From: Adiantum capillus-veneris | Lineage: Eukaryota > Streptophyta > Polypodiopsida > Polypodiales > Pteridaceae | Direction: 5' to 3' | DNA: 64,000 nucleotides | NCBI GenBank assembly: GCA_014529385.2 | Contig: CM043962.1 | Span: 39,614,098 to 39,678,097, forward strand | Shown here: positions 54,722 through 64,000 of the stretch, one piece after another | Position numbering within the stretch: position 1 is the first letter of the stretch | Layout of the letters: each line of letters begins with the position of its first letter | Notes under the pieces: generated by a model | The model's database searches: none | What the model saw: the letters and a program-made list of their open reading frames with translations, nothing else | Told to the model about the DNA's origin: nothing | Made by a program: the position numbers and the translations under genes

Positions 54722-55741
54722 TTATTCATGGTAAGAATGAGACATGTTTGCGTGAGATTCATCAAGTAAGTGTATGGGATGCTCTCGATAATGTTTTCTG
54801 CCCAATCGTTTCCGACAAATATCTTTCTTGTTTGGAGACACCCTACTGTGCTCTATCCAAAATGTAATAATTGTTTGCTTCAATTCCTCCGATAAGGACC
54901 CAGCATTTCCAGACTTCCTTTTGCATAAGTCGAACCTTAGCGTACTTGACATAGGATCGCTGTCAAGTCTACCCAAAGCTGAATATAAATTCCTTGGATG
55001 AACATTTAATAGCTTTGCCACTTTATGTAGAGTAACACCTCTACCTTGGCTCCCATTATCATGCAGTAATCCATTCACCAGCATGCTAAATGTTCTTTGT
55101 TTTAAAAACATCTCGTCAGTTGATTTTGGAATCTTTAATTCCTGTAAGGAGACCTTGAGTGCAGAAATAAGGACATTTTTTCTATGAAGATACAAATCTT
55201 CACAGAATGGAAAGATTCTATCATCATTGAAAACACCTTGAAGAATTGCATTCTTATCTTCTTTCCCGTAACTATGCAACTGTCTCACAATGTGCTGAAC
55301 AATATTCTGAATAGTATGTTGCTTCTTGTCTTCCTTTGTGTGTACATCGACGTCCTCCCTATGAAAATCTTCCGCTCCAATGTTGACACTTGGATGCACT
55401 TGCTTTCTTGCACGACATCGCTTTCTGTACTCACGTTTAGCCTGTGCTTCATACTTCCTCACTGCAATAATTTCATCCTCATTTAGACAAGCCATTCTCT
55501 TGGAGTGCACCTGCGTATGAATGGTGTCTATTCCATGTGCCTCGTCATAAAATCCATCGTCCACCATCCTAGAACAGTCTGCAGTAGTTTTAAATGAATG
55601 AAGTCGTACAAAACTTCCTGATTGTAATAGTGAATTGAAATCCATTTGTGCTGCATTTTTGAGTTCAAGAAGCTCCATTGCTACTTGTGAGGAGGTATGA
55701 GTTGGAACCAAAGCGAGAGGAAGGGAGTCTCCATCATCCAT
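54722..55741 (-). CDS. N-terminal exon of DDE-type transposase
   Basis: 339 codons from ATG 55741 (MDDGDSLPLALVP), uninterrupted. A basic segment (KREYRKRCRARKQVHP, about 115-130) is followed by a helical region and a helix-turn-helix-like stretch (VTLHKVAKLLNVHPRNLYSAL, about 225-250). Towards the end it reads EELKQTIITFWIEHSRVSPNKK, KDICRKRLGRKHYREHPIHLL. This C-terminal block is what precedes the DDE core in the family represented at 32170-33406, and the same block recurs at 33592. So this is the DNA-binding half of the transposase. The splice donor seen at 33666 is mutated here, and the frame reads through to TAA. Confidence 0.65.
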   Translation of the reverse strand: MDDGDSLPLALVPTHTSSQVAMELLELKNAAQMDFNSLLQSGSFVRLHSFKTTADCSRMVDDGFYDEAHGIDTIHTQVHSKRMACLNEDEIIAVRKYEAQAKREYRKRCRARKQVHPSVNIGAEDFHREDVDVHTKEDKKQHTIQNIVQHIVRQLHSYGKEDKNAILQGVFNDDRIFPFCEDLYLHRKNVLISALKVSLQELKIPKSTDEMFLKQRTFSMLVNGLLHDNGSQGRGVTLHKVAKLLNVHPRNLYSALGRLDSDPMSSTLRFDLCKRKSGNAGSLSEELKQTIITFWIEHSRVSPNKKDICRKRLGRKHYREHPIHLLDESHANMSHSYHE

Positions 55742-55759
55742 ATTCTAAACAGGACAGTA

Positions 55760-55846
55760 CGAGAGAGAGAGAGAGAGAGAGATGGAGATGGGTATTGGAG
55801 GCCATCTGAGAGAGAGAGAGAGAGAGAAAGGGAGAGAGAGGGAGAG
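55760..55846. repeat. (GA)n tracts upstream of the transposase
   Basis: GA runs at 55760-55781 and 55810-55845, with short interruptions. On the gene strand this is a CT-rich 5'UTR or promoter stretch, as in E1 at 9311. Confidence 0.95.
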
Positions 55847-55970
55847 GTCCACGCGTGCTAACCGCTCCATGTCTTTCAATCCAAGTACTGGAGTCGTGAA
55901 GTCAGTTATCTTACCTATATTCTTTTAATTATTGACTTAAAAGCCCAGCTATGGTGCCATCCATAGCATC

Positions 55971-55998
55971 ATACTTGGTGTCCATGGACACCAAGTAT
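55971..55998. other. Perfect 28-bp palindrome near the terminus
   Basis: Half-site ATACTTGGTGTCCA followed by its exact reverse complement, 26 bp inside the element terminus. It may be a subterminal transposase-binding site or a small hairpin. It is unrelated to the retroelement palindromes. Confidence 0.9.
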
Positions 55999-56002
55999 TT
56001 AG

Positions 56003-56028
56003 ACACCATTCTATGCTTTCACCCTTTT
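56003..56028 (+). mobile_element. Element terminus (TIR) and TTTT target site
   Basis: CACCATTCT ATGCTTTCACCC ends at 56024 and is followed by TTTTAGCCCAAGG of the satellite. Compare 9570-9595, where the same terminus is followed by AAAATCTCC. The shared edge and the shared target point support true transposon ends. Confidence 0.7.
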
Positions 56029-58830
56029 AGCCCAAGGTGGTTTGAAGCTCCACCACCTATCCAAGATATCTCTATTGAATAGTCATATCTCTACTATGAT
56101 AGCGTGGATGGTTTGGGGTAGACATCCAACACTAGTCCAACCCACTATCCATTGTGTTATTGAGGGTTTAGAACAAGGTGGTTTGAAGGTCCACTACCTG
56201 TCAAAGCTAGATCTACTAAAAGAATCTATCTCTATTGTTTGAAGGTCAATTTGTGAATGGAGTGTAACTACTATGTTTAATACCATGGATGGTTTAGGGT
56301 AGAGGTTCACCACTTTTCCAACCCACTTACCATTGTGTTACAGAGGTTTTAGCCCAAGGTTGTTTGAAGGTTCACCATCTAGCCAAGCTAGCTGTTTGAA
56401 GGATTCTATCTCTATTGTTTGAAGGTCAATGTGTGAATAAAGTGTAGCTACTATGTTTACTACCATGTATGGTTTGGCATAGAGGTCCACCACTTGTCCA
56501 ACCTACTAGCCATTGTGTTATGAAGGTTTTAGCCCTAGGTGGTTTGAAGGTCGGACTGTAACTACTATGTTTACTACCATGGATGGTTTGTGACAGAGGT
56601 CCACAACTTGTCCAACCTACTAACCATTTTTTAATGGAGGTTTTAGCCCAAGGTGGTTTGAAGGTCCACCACCTGTCCAAGGTAGCTCTATTGAATAGTC
56701 CTATCTCTAGTCTGATCATGTTGATGGTTTGGGGTAGAGGTCCATCACTTTTCCAACCTACTTTCCATTGTGTTATTGAGGTTTTAGCCCAAAGTGGTTT
56801 CAAGGTTCTCCACCTGTCCAAGTTTGATCTATTGAAAGAAGCTTTCTCTTTTGTTTGAAGGTCAATATGTGCATGGAGTGTAGCTACTATGTTTAATACC
56901 ATGGAGGGTTTGGGACAGAGGCCCATCACTTGTCCAACCTACTAACCATTGGGTTATGGAGGTTTTAGCCCAAGGTGGTTTGAAGGTCCACCAGCTGTCC
57001 AAGCTAGCTCTATTGAATAATCATATCTCTACTCTAATAGCATGGATGGTTCTGTGTAGAGGTCAATCACTTGTCCAATTTACTCTTTCTTGTGTTATAA
57101 AGGTTTTGGCCCAAGGTGGTTTGAAGTTCCACCACCTATCCAAGCTAGATGTATTGAAAGAACCTAGCTCTATTGTTTGAAGGTCATGTCCAAGCTAGAT
57201 CTATTAAAAGTAGCTATCTCTATTGTTTGTAGGTCAATGTGTGAATGGAGTGTCGACTATGTTTACTACCAAGGATGGTTTGGGGCAGAGGTCCACCACT
57301 TGTCCAACCTACTAACCATTGTGTTATGAAGGTTTTAGGCCAAGGTTATTTGAAGGTCCACCACGTGTACAAGCTAGCTGTTTTTGAAGAAGCTATCTCT
57401 ATTGTTTGAAGATCAATATGTGCATGGAGTGTAGCTACTATGTTTACTACCATGGATGGTTTGAGACATAGGTTCATCACTTGTCCAACCTACTAACCAT
57501 TGTGTTATGGAGGTTTTAGTCCAAGGTGTTTTGGAGGTCCGCCACCTATCCAAGCTATCTCTATTGAATAGTCATATCTCTACTCTGATAGTGTGGATGG
57601 TTAGGAGTAGAGGTCCAACACTTGTCAAACCCACCATCCATTGCGTTATTGAGGGTTTAGGACAAGGTGGTTTGAAGGTCCACCACCTGTCAAAGCTAGA
57701 TCTACTAAAAGAATCTATCTCTATTGTTTGAAGGTCAATATGTGAATGGAGAGTAGCTACTATGTTTAATACCATGGATGGTTTAGGGTAGAGGTTCACC
57801 ACTTTTCCACCCTACTTACCAGTGTGTTACGAGGTTTTAGCCCAAGGTTGTTTGAAGGTTCACCATCTAGCCAAGCTAGCTGTGTTGAAGGAAGCTATCT
57901 CTATTGTTTGAAGGTCAATGTGTGAGTGAAGTGTAGCTACTATGTTTACTACCATGTATGGTTTGGCGTAGAGGTCCACCACTTGTCCAACCTACTAACC
58001 ATTGTGCTATGGAGGTTTTAGCCCAAGGGTGTTTGAAGGTCCACCACCTATCCAAGCTAGCTCTATTGAATAGTCCTATCTCTACTATGATAGCATGGAT
58101 GGTTTTGGGTAGAGGTCCAACACTTGTCCAACCTACTATCCATTGTGTTATGGAGGTCTTCGCCCAAGGTGGTTTGAAGGTCCACCACCTGTCCAAGCTA
58201 GCTCTATTGAATAGTCATATCGCTAGTGTTTGAGGGTCAATGTGTGAATGGAGTGAAGCTACTATGTTTACTACCAAGGATGGTCTGGGTAAAGGTCCAC
58301 CACTTGTCCAACCTACTAACCACTGTGTTATGAAGGTTTTAGCCCAAGGTGGTTTTAAGGTCCACCACTTGTCCAAGCTAGCTCTATTGAATAGTCATAT
58401 CTCTATTTTGATAGCATGGATGGTTTCTAGTAGAGGTCCAACACTTGTCCAACCTACTATCCAGTGTGTTACTGAGATTTTAGCCCAAGGTGGTTTGAAG
58501 GTCCACCACTTGTCCAAGTTAGATCTATTCAAAAGTTCTATCTCTATTGTTTGAAGGTCAATGTGTGAATGGATGGTTTCGGGTAGAAGTCCATCACTTG
58601 ACCAACCTACTATCACTTGTGTTATAAAGGTTTTAGCCCAAGTTGGTTTGAAGGTCCACCACTTGTCCAAGCTAGCTCTATCCAATAGTCCTATCTCTAT
58701 TCTTTTAAGGTCAATGTGTGAATGGAGTATAACTACCATATTTACCCCCATGGATGGTTTGAGGAAGAGGTCCATCACTTGTCCAACCTATTATTCATTT
58801 TGTTTTGTTTTAAGGTCCACCACTTGTCCA
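56025..58830 (+). repeat. Satellite array 5 (plus orientation)
   Basis: About 17 monomers, same family as array 1 and same orientation, opposite to arrays 2-4. It starts in mid-monomer at TTTTAGCCC, directly behind the element terminus, and fades near 58830. Confidence 0.96.
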
Positions 58831-59010
58831 AGCTAGCTCGTTTTAAATGAAACTGCCTAAATTTAAATAATCTCACCTAAATTTGAATTAAATAGCCCAA
58901 ATTTAAATGATCTCGCCTAAATTCAAATCAAGCCGCTCAAACTTAAATAATCCCACCTAAATCAACTTCGCCATCTCGTTTAAATTCAAATTTTCCTATC
59001 CAAATTCAAA
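58831..59010. repeat. AT-rich minirepeat, about 20-25 bp units
   Basis: Degenerate repeats of CCTAAATTCAAAT, TTTAAATAATCTC and similar directly behind the satellite. No gene. Confidence 0.75.
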
Positions 59011-59992
59011 TTTGAAAGCAAGTTCAGTTAAAAGGATGTCTTTGTCCCGCCTAAATTCAAATCCGCCCTTGTTGAATCACATTTTTTGCATCTATAGCCA
59101 AACAAGGTCACTTGCCCAACCAGTAACACCAAGAAAAACCCCAACATTATACATCCACCAAAATTCTAGCTCAAATATTTCATATTTCAACCATTTCAGA
59201 AACAACAGACAAAGAAAGTAGCCATCAGCAACTCAACAAAGACCAACCATTTGGCCAACCCAATGTTTAAGCAATTGACACATGTAAGTCAACTTGTCAT
59301 TCATGTTTATTGTTAATACTCTATGTATTTGATATTACACAAATAATAGATCTGCATATCTCTGTATGTTTGAAATATGTGTATTTGCATAGTAATACAA
59401 TATGTGTATTTGCATCATAACAATACCAAACTCTAAAACCTAGAAACATAAATTATGTCTCTTTGAAAAAAATAATGACAGAGAATTGATGAGAGAGAGT
59501 GCGAGAGAGGGAGAGCGAGAGAGAGACAGGGGTTTGGATGGGGTCGAGGGGTCCCCAGGTAAATAATCTAGGTTTTTGCCATATGCCAGAATTGGATTCT
59601 GACTCCACAGGAAGCTTATAGACTAGGTCTATACACAATGTACCTAGATGGTATCATGGAAACAATCAAAGCAAGCTCTTGATGAATAGTAGAAAACAGC
59701 TTGAAGGCTACAAAGCCTCCAATTTGACATATGAAGTCAAACTGACTCCAAATGGGTCAAAACTGGATGGGTAGCATCAAGACTATGTAGCGGACAAGTC
59801 CATAGCTTCAAAATTGACTAACCAACTCTACAAGCAATCTAGTCACAAAAATAGGTGATTTCAGAGTTGAAAGGAGCACGAAGTGATGCCGACACGACCG
59901 AAATTTACTAAATTCATTTAGGACTTGTTTTAAATGTATTAATCAAGCTTAGCTCACCAAATTGTCAATTCTTGCAAAAAGAAGTGACAATT
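59011..59992 (+). other. Unassigned stretch before the palindrome leader
   Basis: About 1 kb without a supported gene. A GA tract lies at about 59488-59527. No LTR end or PBS was found, so the retroelement that follows is 5'-truncated or this is its internal sequence. Confidence 0.5.
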
Positions 59993-60595
59993 GTAAATAA
60001 TCACGATTATTTACTTTTGTGCTTGTTTGGCTTGAAATTGATCTCTTCACTTCACCTATCACTTGTACAGATCTTTTACATGCCACATGTCAAATATGAG
60101 CCAAAATGATGAAGAAAATTTATGAATTTGTAGAAAAAAAACGCACCAAAGTCTTTTTAATTTAATTTTTGAGTTTATTGTCACATTTTTTGATCCAAAT
60201 CACCCCATATCTCACACACAGACTCTACATCATGCCTAGAACCAAGTTGCAACAATAAATGTACAAATTGATAAAAAAGTTAATAATTACAATTATTTAC
60301 TTTTTTGCCAAAATGGGTGTAAATTGTAACTTTGACCTTATGGGACCAAAGAACATGATGTCCAAGCCCACAAATCAATTTTGAGCAAGTTTGGATCTCA
60401 AAAACTCAAAATCCCTTTATATCTATAGCTTCAGAGTTTGAAAGCCTAAATCTGGTACCATTTCCACCTAGTGCACTCAAATGAGCCCACACTTCACTTA
60501 GAGTCCCTAAATGCCATATGTTTCAAGCCTATGATGTCAAAAATGCAAAAAGTTGAAAAAATCCCCAGCTGTAAATAATCAGATTATTTATTTTT
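59993..60595 (+). repeat. Three palindromes upstream of the 60.8-kb ORF
   Basis: Copies of the element-B palindrome at 59993-60019, 60273-60306 and 60571-60595, spaced 280 and 298 bp. The first is GTAAATAATCACGATTATTTAC-like; the others are more decayed. They end about 180 bp before the ATG at 60778. Confidence 0.9.
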
Positions 60596-60777
60596 GTTGC
60601 AATTTTTGCTTGAACTATATGATTTTGATCTCTACATGTTTTTATGCATCTATGCATGCTCCAAAATTGATTTGAAGAAAAATGGACATCATTTGTCAGC
60701 AATTTAGAATCAAAGCATTTCAGAGCGGAATTCTCAAAATTTTCTAACTTTGACATTGTATTCACTTAACAGGAGAA

Positions 60778-63273
60778 ATGCAAGCGGCCAAGAAGGCAAA
60801 GAAAAGGGTGTCCCAGAAAGAAAAGCTGCAAGAGTTGCCACCATACCAGTTAGATGCAAGCTCAGTGAGGACAACAAAAGCATCTTACTTGTCTAAAGAA
60901 CAGGTCAAAGAAAACAACACAACAGTTTTCACTGGAAGATTCAAGAGTGAAGAAGGACACCAGGTAGGATTGCAAATGATACCTAAGGAGTTTTAAGATG
61001 TAGCGGCAAAGCCAAACACCAAGGAAGCCAACAGAAGGCTGGGGCTTTGAAATTTCTATAACAAGGAACCATACGGAGTGGATTTCCAGAAAGCATATGA
61101 ATTGCTATCCACAATTAAAGAAGATGGACCGGCCCAAATTACTGATCAACAAGGGCAAAAATTTGAAGTGGTGATCACTAAAGAAATAGTGGCTGAGGCA
61201 CTGAAGCTGCCAACAGAAGGTATAACTATGCGGGGAAGAGATAGAAAGGCAGCAGGTACTTTTACCAAAGATACTGCCACTGCCACATTTTCTGATCTCA
61301 TACAAAGGCAAGTGGAGGAACCAGCTTGCCTCTACCATCATTTCCACTTCCTCTCAAAGATACCACCACGGTACACAACTCCAATCCATGTGGTTGCGAC
61401 TACTTTCACGCAAGTATTGAAGCCGACAACTAGACAAGAAATAGATCATGCGCAGTATGTGCTTACAACACTGAAGGGCACAAAGAAAGAGGAAAATATC
61501 ACATATCTAGGTGCTCCAAAAGTGCTAACAAGAATAGAATATCATGCTATTGGAATGGCCGACAATTTGCCCCCAGCCCTAGATCAAAACACATGGATCA
61601 TGTCAGCTCAACCTTCTTCAAGGACCACTCGATCAACAAAGAGAGTGTACAAGTCAGATGAGGAATCTGAAAAAAGCTCCCATCAAGCCCATAGCAGTGA
61701 AAGATTTGACAACGAATAAAGAAGAGCAAGGATTGAAGCAATGAAAAAGAAAGAAGTAGCAGTTCACCAAGAGGAACCACAGCAAAAGAAGGCTAAATTT
61801 GAAAGAGAAAAGCAGGCATACGAAAGGAGCCGCCAAGCTGCAGGTGAAGATCCTGAAAGATGGAGTCCAAGAGATATAAAGGTACCAAGAACCAAGAAAC
61901 CTACAAGGAAAGGACTAGAGGATCCCAAAGAATTGCGTGAGCAGATGTATGAGGAAGTTGAAGCTTTAAAGCAGAAGGAAGCTCAAGAAGCTCAAAGGAA
62001 AGCAACGGAAGAAGTGGCTGAGAAACAGAGACAAGTGGAAGCTGCTAAATAAAGTGATTCACATCGTTACCACGAGGAGATGTCTCCACGACCCTCGTCA
62101 CTAACCATGGAACAAGAACATCAGCCCATGCCGAGTCCAAGGTCTCTACCAACAGATAAATCCAATGAAGACAACGTAGAAAAAGAAAAAGAGCCTAAAC
62201 AACAGGAAGAAGCAAGTTTTGAACAATCCAAGGAAGCTGAAACAGCTAAAGCATGACCTTCCTCTACAACAACACAAGCAGAATCAACTGAGGAATCCAC
62301 AAAGCCTCAAGGAAAAGAAGTAGAACCACCTCTACGACCACAAGCAAAAGCCACTACTCCAACAAAGGAGCCACAAACCCAAATAGCCTAAACTTCTAAA
62401 CAACCCCAGGTTGAGCCTGAAGCTTGGGAAATTACAAATGATGAAGTCATCATGCAAGTGAATGAATATGCAAAGCAAATGCAGCTGATGACAGATAAGA
62501 TGTGAAAAACAACACTTAGCCGTAGTTACAAGGCTAAAGAGATGGAGCAAGTGATTGATGCTCTATAAGGAGAGCTAGAAAACAGAATGAACATCCTTGA
62601 AGATCTTCAAGGACAAATTACAGAGTTGAAAAATAAAGCAGCAAAACACCTGATTGCAAAGGAGAAACAACAGAAAGAGATGGAGGAGTTGGGAGAGCTC
62701 CTGACAAAGTTATCCGATGCATGCAAAAGCAAAGATCAACAACTAATAGAAGTAAACAATGAACTTTAAACCACTACTCTATCAGTACAAAAGATCCAAG
62801 TGCAGCTCGATGTAGCTAATGCTTCTTTGCAGTACTCCAAGCAGCGGATCAATGATCAAGCAGCATTTCTAAGACAGATAGGAGAAAACCTAGCTTTAGC
62901 CTCAATCAAGGGAATAGATGAAGTCTACAAGACTTTAGAAAAGAGGAACAAGGACCTTGAGCTTGAGCTAAAGCTAGAACAAACACAAAGACGAGACCTT
63001 GCATTGATGCGGGTTCAAAGAGAAGAGCAATTGCTCAAGGAAATAGAAGAATTGAAGAGAGTCAATCAACTGCTAAGAGAGGAACAAACAAAAACTCACG
63101 ATGAAACAGGAATCTCTGAACAACCAACCATCGACATACCCTCAATCTCTTTTGTTGATATCAAACACAACCATCAGAAGGGCTTGCAAGAGAGTCAAAT
63201 TTTCAAGTACCAATCACTAAAGCCGAGCAAGTGCCAATGGTCCAGCTTTTTGAATCTGAGGAAGATGCACTAA
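60778..63273 (+). pseudogene. Coiled-coil ORF, second copy
   Basis: ATG at 60778 (MQAAKKAKKRVSQKEK). One reading frame stays open to about 62769 except for nine isolated stops, ending at 60996, 61050, 61719, 62052, 62256, 62391, 62505, 62568 and 62769, and continues to 63273, with no obvious frameshift. Parts: N-terminal block with VFTGRFKSEEGH and LQMIPKEF matching the element-C ORF; a globular part with ITKEIVAEALKLPTEGI and CLYHHFHFLSKIPP; a Glu/Lys/Gln-rich region; and coiled coils to the end (ELKLEQTQRRDLALMRVQRE). Most stops can be derived from CAA, CGA or TGG by one transition. No enzyme motif is seen. Confidence 0.6.
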
Positions 63274-63480
63274 AAGAGCAAAGTGTCCAAGAAGTAGATG
63301 CATAACGAAAAGCAACAATGGATTGTAAGTTGAGAGTTCTCCACTCAGTAAATGTAACTCAACTCACTCCCAACCAAATCAATGCTCAATGGCATCAGCA
63401 ATCACTGCCCTAACCATTGATAAAAGTAGAGCTACTACAGGTTAAAGAAAGACTTTACAAAGATATGCAGGCAGAAAGCT

Positions 63481-64000
63481 CAGATGATATCCTTGGTGAA
63501 AAATCTAGTTGAACAAGAACTTCATATACCTCATTCAGTTCACAATAGCACCTGCATCCCTAAAAAACGACCCTACATTCTGTCCTATACCAACAAGGGT
63601 AAGGACATGGCAGACATACGATGCACTGAAGAAGAAAAGGCGAACATGGCTGAATTACCACGACTACCAGCTCCGGAGCAGGGACCAACAATGGAAGAAT
63701 ACATGGTGAAAACCCTAACGGATTCCATGACCTTCTTCAAGAGACTTCTTGACCTCTCATGTGCAATGATTTGTAAGATTTGCAGAATGCTACTCACCTG
63801 CATTCAAACTTTTCACAAGCCTGAGCAAGCAAGAGCACCATGGATTTCTTTCCTCAAAGGCAACAAAGGTCTATGTTATGATTTAAGTGGACAGCCTTCA
63901 GAAGAAGTCCTCTATGGATTCTATGCTAGATGTATGTTTTTGCCATCTAGGAATATGTTGGAATTTGAAGAGGCATTCAATATAGGTTTCTTCACATGGA
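63481..64000 (+). CDS. Open frame running off the window end
   Basis: Frame open from about 63481 to the last base, with in-frame ATGs at 63607, 63652 and 63703. It includes KTLTDSMTFFKRLLDL, CAMICKICRMLL, WISFLKGNKGLCYDLSG and YARCMFLPSRNMLEFEE. It follows the coiled-coil ORF after about 200 bp with frame changes and may be its C-terminal part. No family is recognised. Confidence 0.45.

Larger units (their letters stand above)
53750..56024 (-). mobile_element. Transposon-like element copy F (transposase end)
   Basis: Runs from the terminus at 56024 through (GA)n, transposase first exon and intron minisatellite, and is cut near 53.7 kb by the LTR of element C. The terminus and (GA)n arrangement match E1, supporting the view that E1 and F are opposite ends of one element type. 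Confidence 0.6.

Noticed and set aside
60778-63273. Stop-codon reassignment or RNA editing to rescue the frame
   Set aside because: Pol of element C has the same kind of stops plus frameshifts, and the fragment lies in nuclear repeat DNA. Ordinary decay explains it.
1-64000. tRNA, rRNA or other structural RNA genes
   Set aside because: No cloverleaf or rRNA signature seen by eye; only PBS segments resemble tRNA 3' ends.

Overview
The window looks like nuclear DNA of a large, repeat-rich land-plant genome. The two primer-binding sites (TGGTGCCGCTTCCGGGGA and, on the minus strand, TTGGCGCCACTGCCGGGGA) and the Ty3/gypsy polyprotein resemble the plant Tat/Athila lineages. Introns have GT-AG borders, and no bacterial or organellar gene is visible. 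A fern or other large-genome seed-free plant is plausible, but the sequence alone does not prove it. I see no intact host housekeeping gene. Almost everything is satellite, LTR retrotransposon, or a large DNA-transposon-like element, and most reading frames carry stops or frameshifts.

Layout. (1) A tandem satellite with monomers of about 180 bp (and about 142 and 162 bp variants) fills 1-5172 (+), 9592-10007, 14964-17020 and 28460-32006 (all -) and 56025-58830 (+). (2) 5173-9591 is one end of a transposon-like element carrying a multi-exon minus-strand gene (coiled coil, RING-like, basic and acidic exons). (3) 10008-14963 is a non-coding insert that ends in a candidate PPT plus LTR. (4) 17021-28454 is an LTR retrotransposon inserted in the satellite, with a near-perfect 5-bp target duplication, a duplicated 5' LTR, no recognisable RT or integrase, and a repeat protein of unknown type. 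(5) 32007-36050 is the middle of the transposon-like element: a DDE-type transposase exon (+) convergent with an FCP1/NIF-like gene (-). (6) About 36051-53600 (-) is a degenerate Ty3/gypsy element: 5' LTR, PBS, leader, repeat ORF, gag, protease, RT, RNase H, integrase, a second protease-like ORF with a tryptophan-motif tail, and a coiled-coil ORF. (7) 53750-56024 (-) holds the transposase 5' exon, up to a terminus that matches the one at 9570-9591. (8) 58831-64000 is a fragment related to element 4 and element 6, with a second copy of the coiled-coil ORF.

The main system-level observation is that all three retroelement units carry arrays of long, near-perfect palindromes, most spaced about 260-300 bp apart, directly upstream of their ORFs. 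One family uses the half-site CAAAAGTAAATAATCG, the other AGACATCCTACG, and both have a CGCG centre. In the minus-strand Ty3 element the palindromes occur twice, before the first ORF and again before the coiled-coil ORF 13 kb later. Arm substitutions in the first family partly co-vary, which suggests selection on dyad symmetry.

The second system is a large TIR transposon. Its two ends (canonical GGGTGAAAGCAT) are seen at 56024 and 9591, each abutting the satellite exactly at the same AAAA/TTTT tetranucleotide. Transposase and a second, probably accessory, gene run towards each other. I infer it from separate pieces; no complete copy lies in the window.
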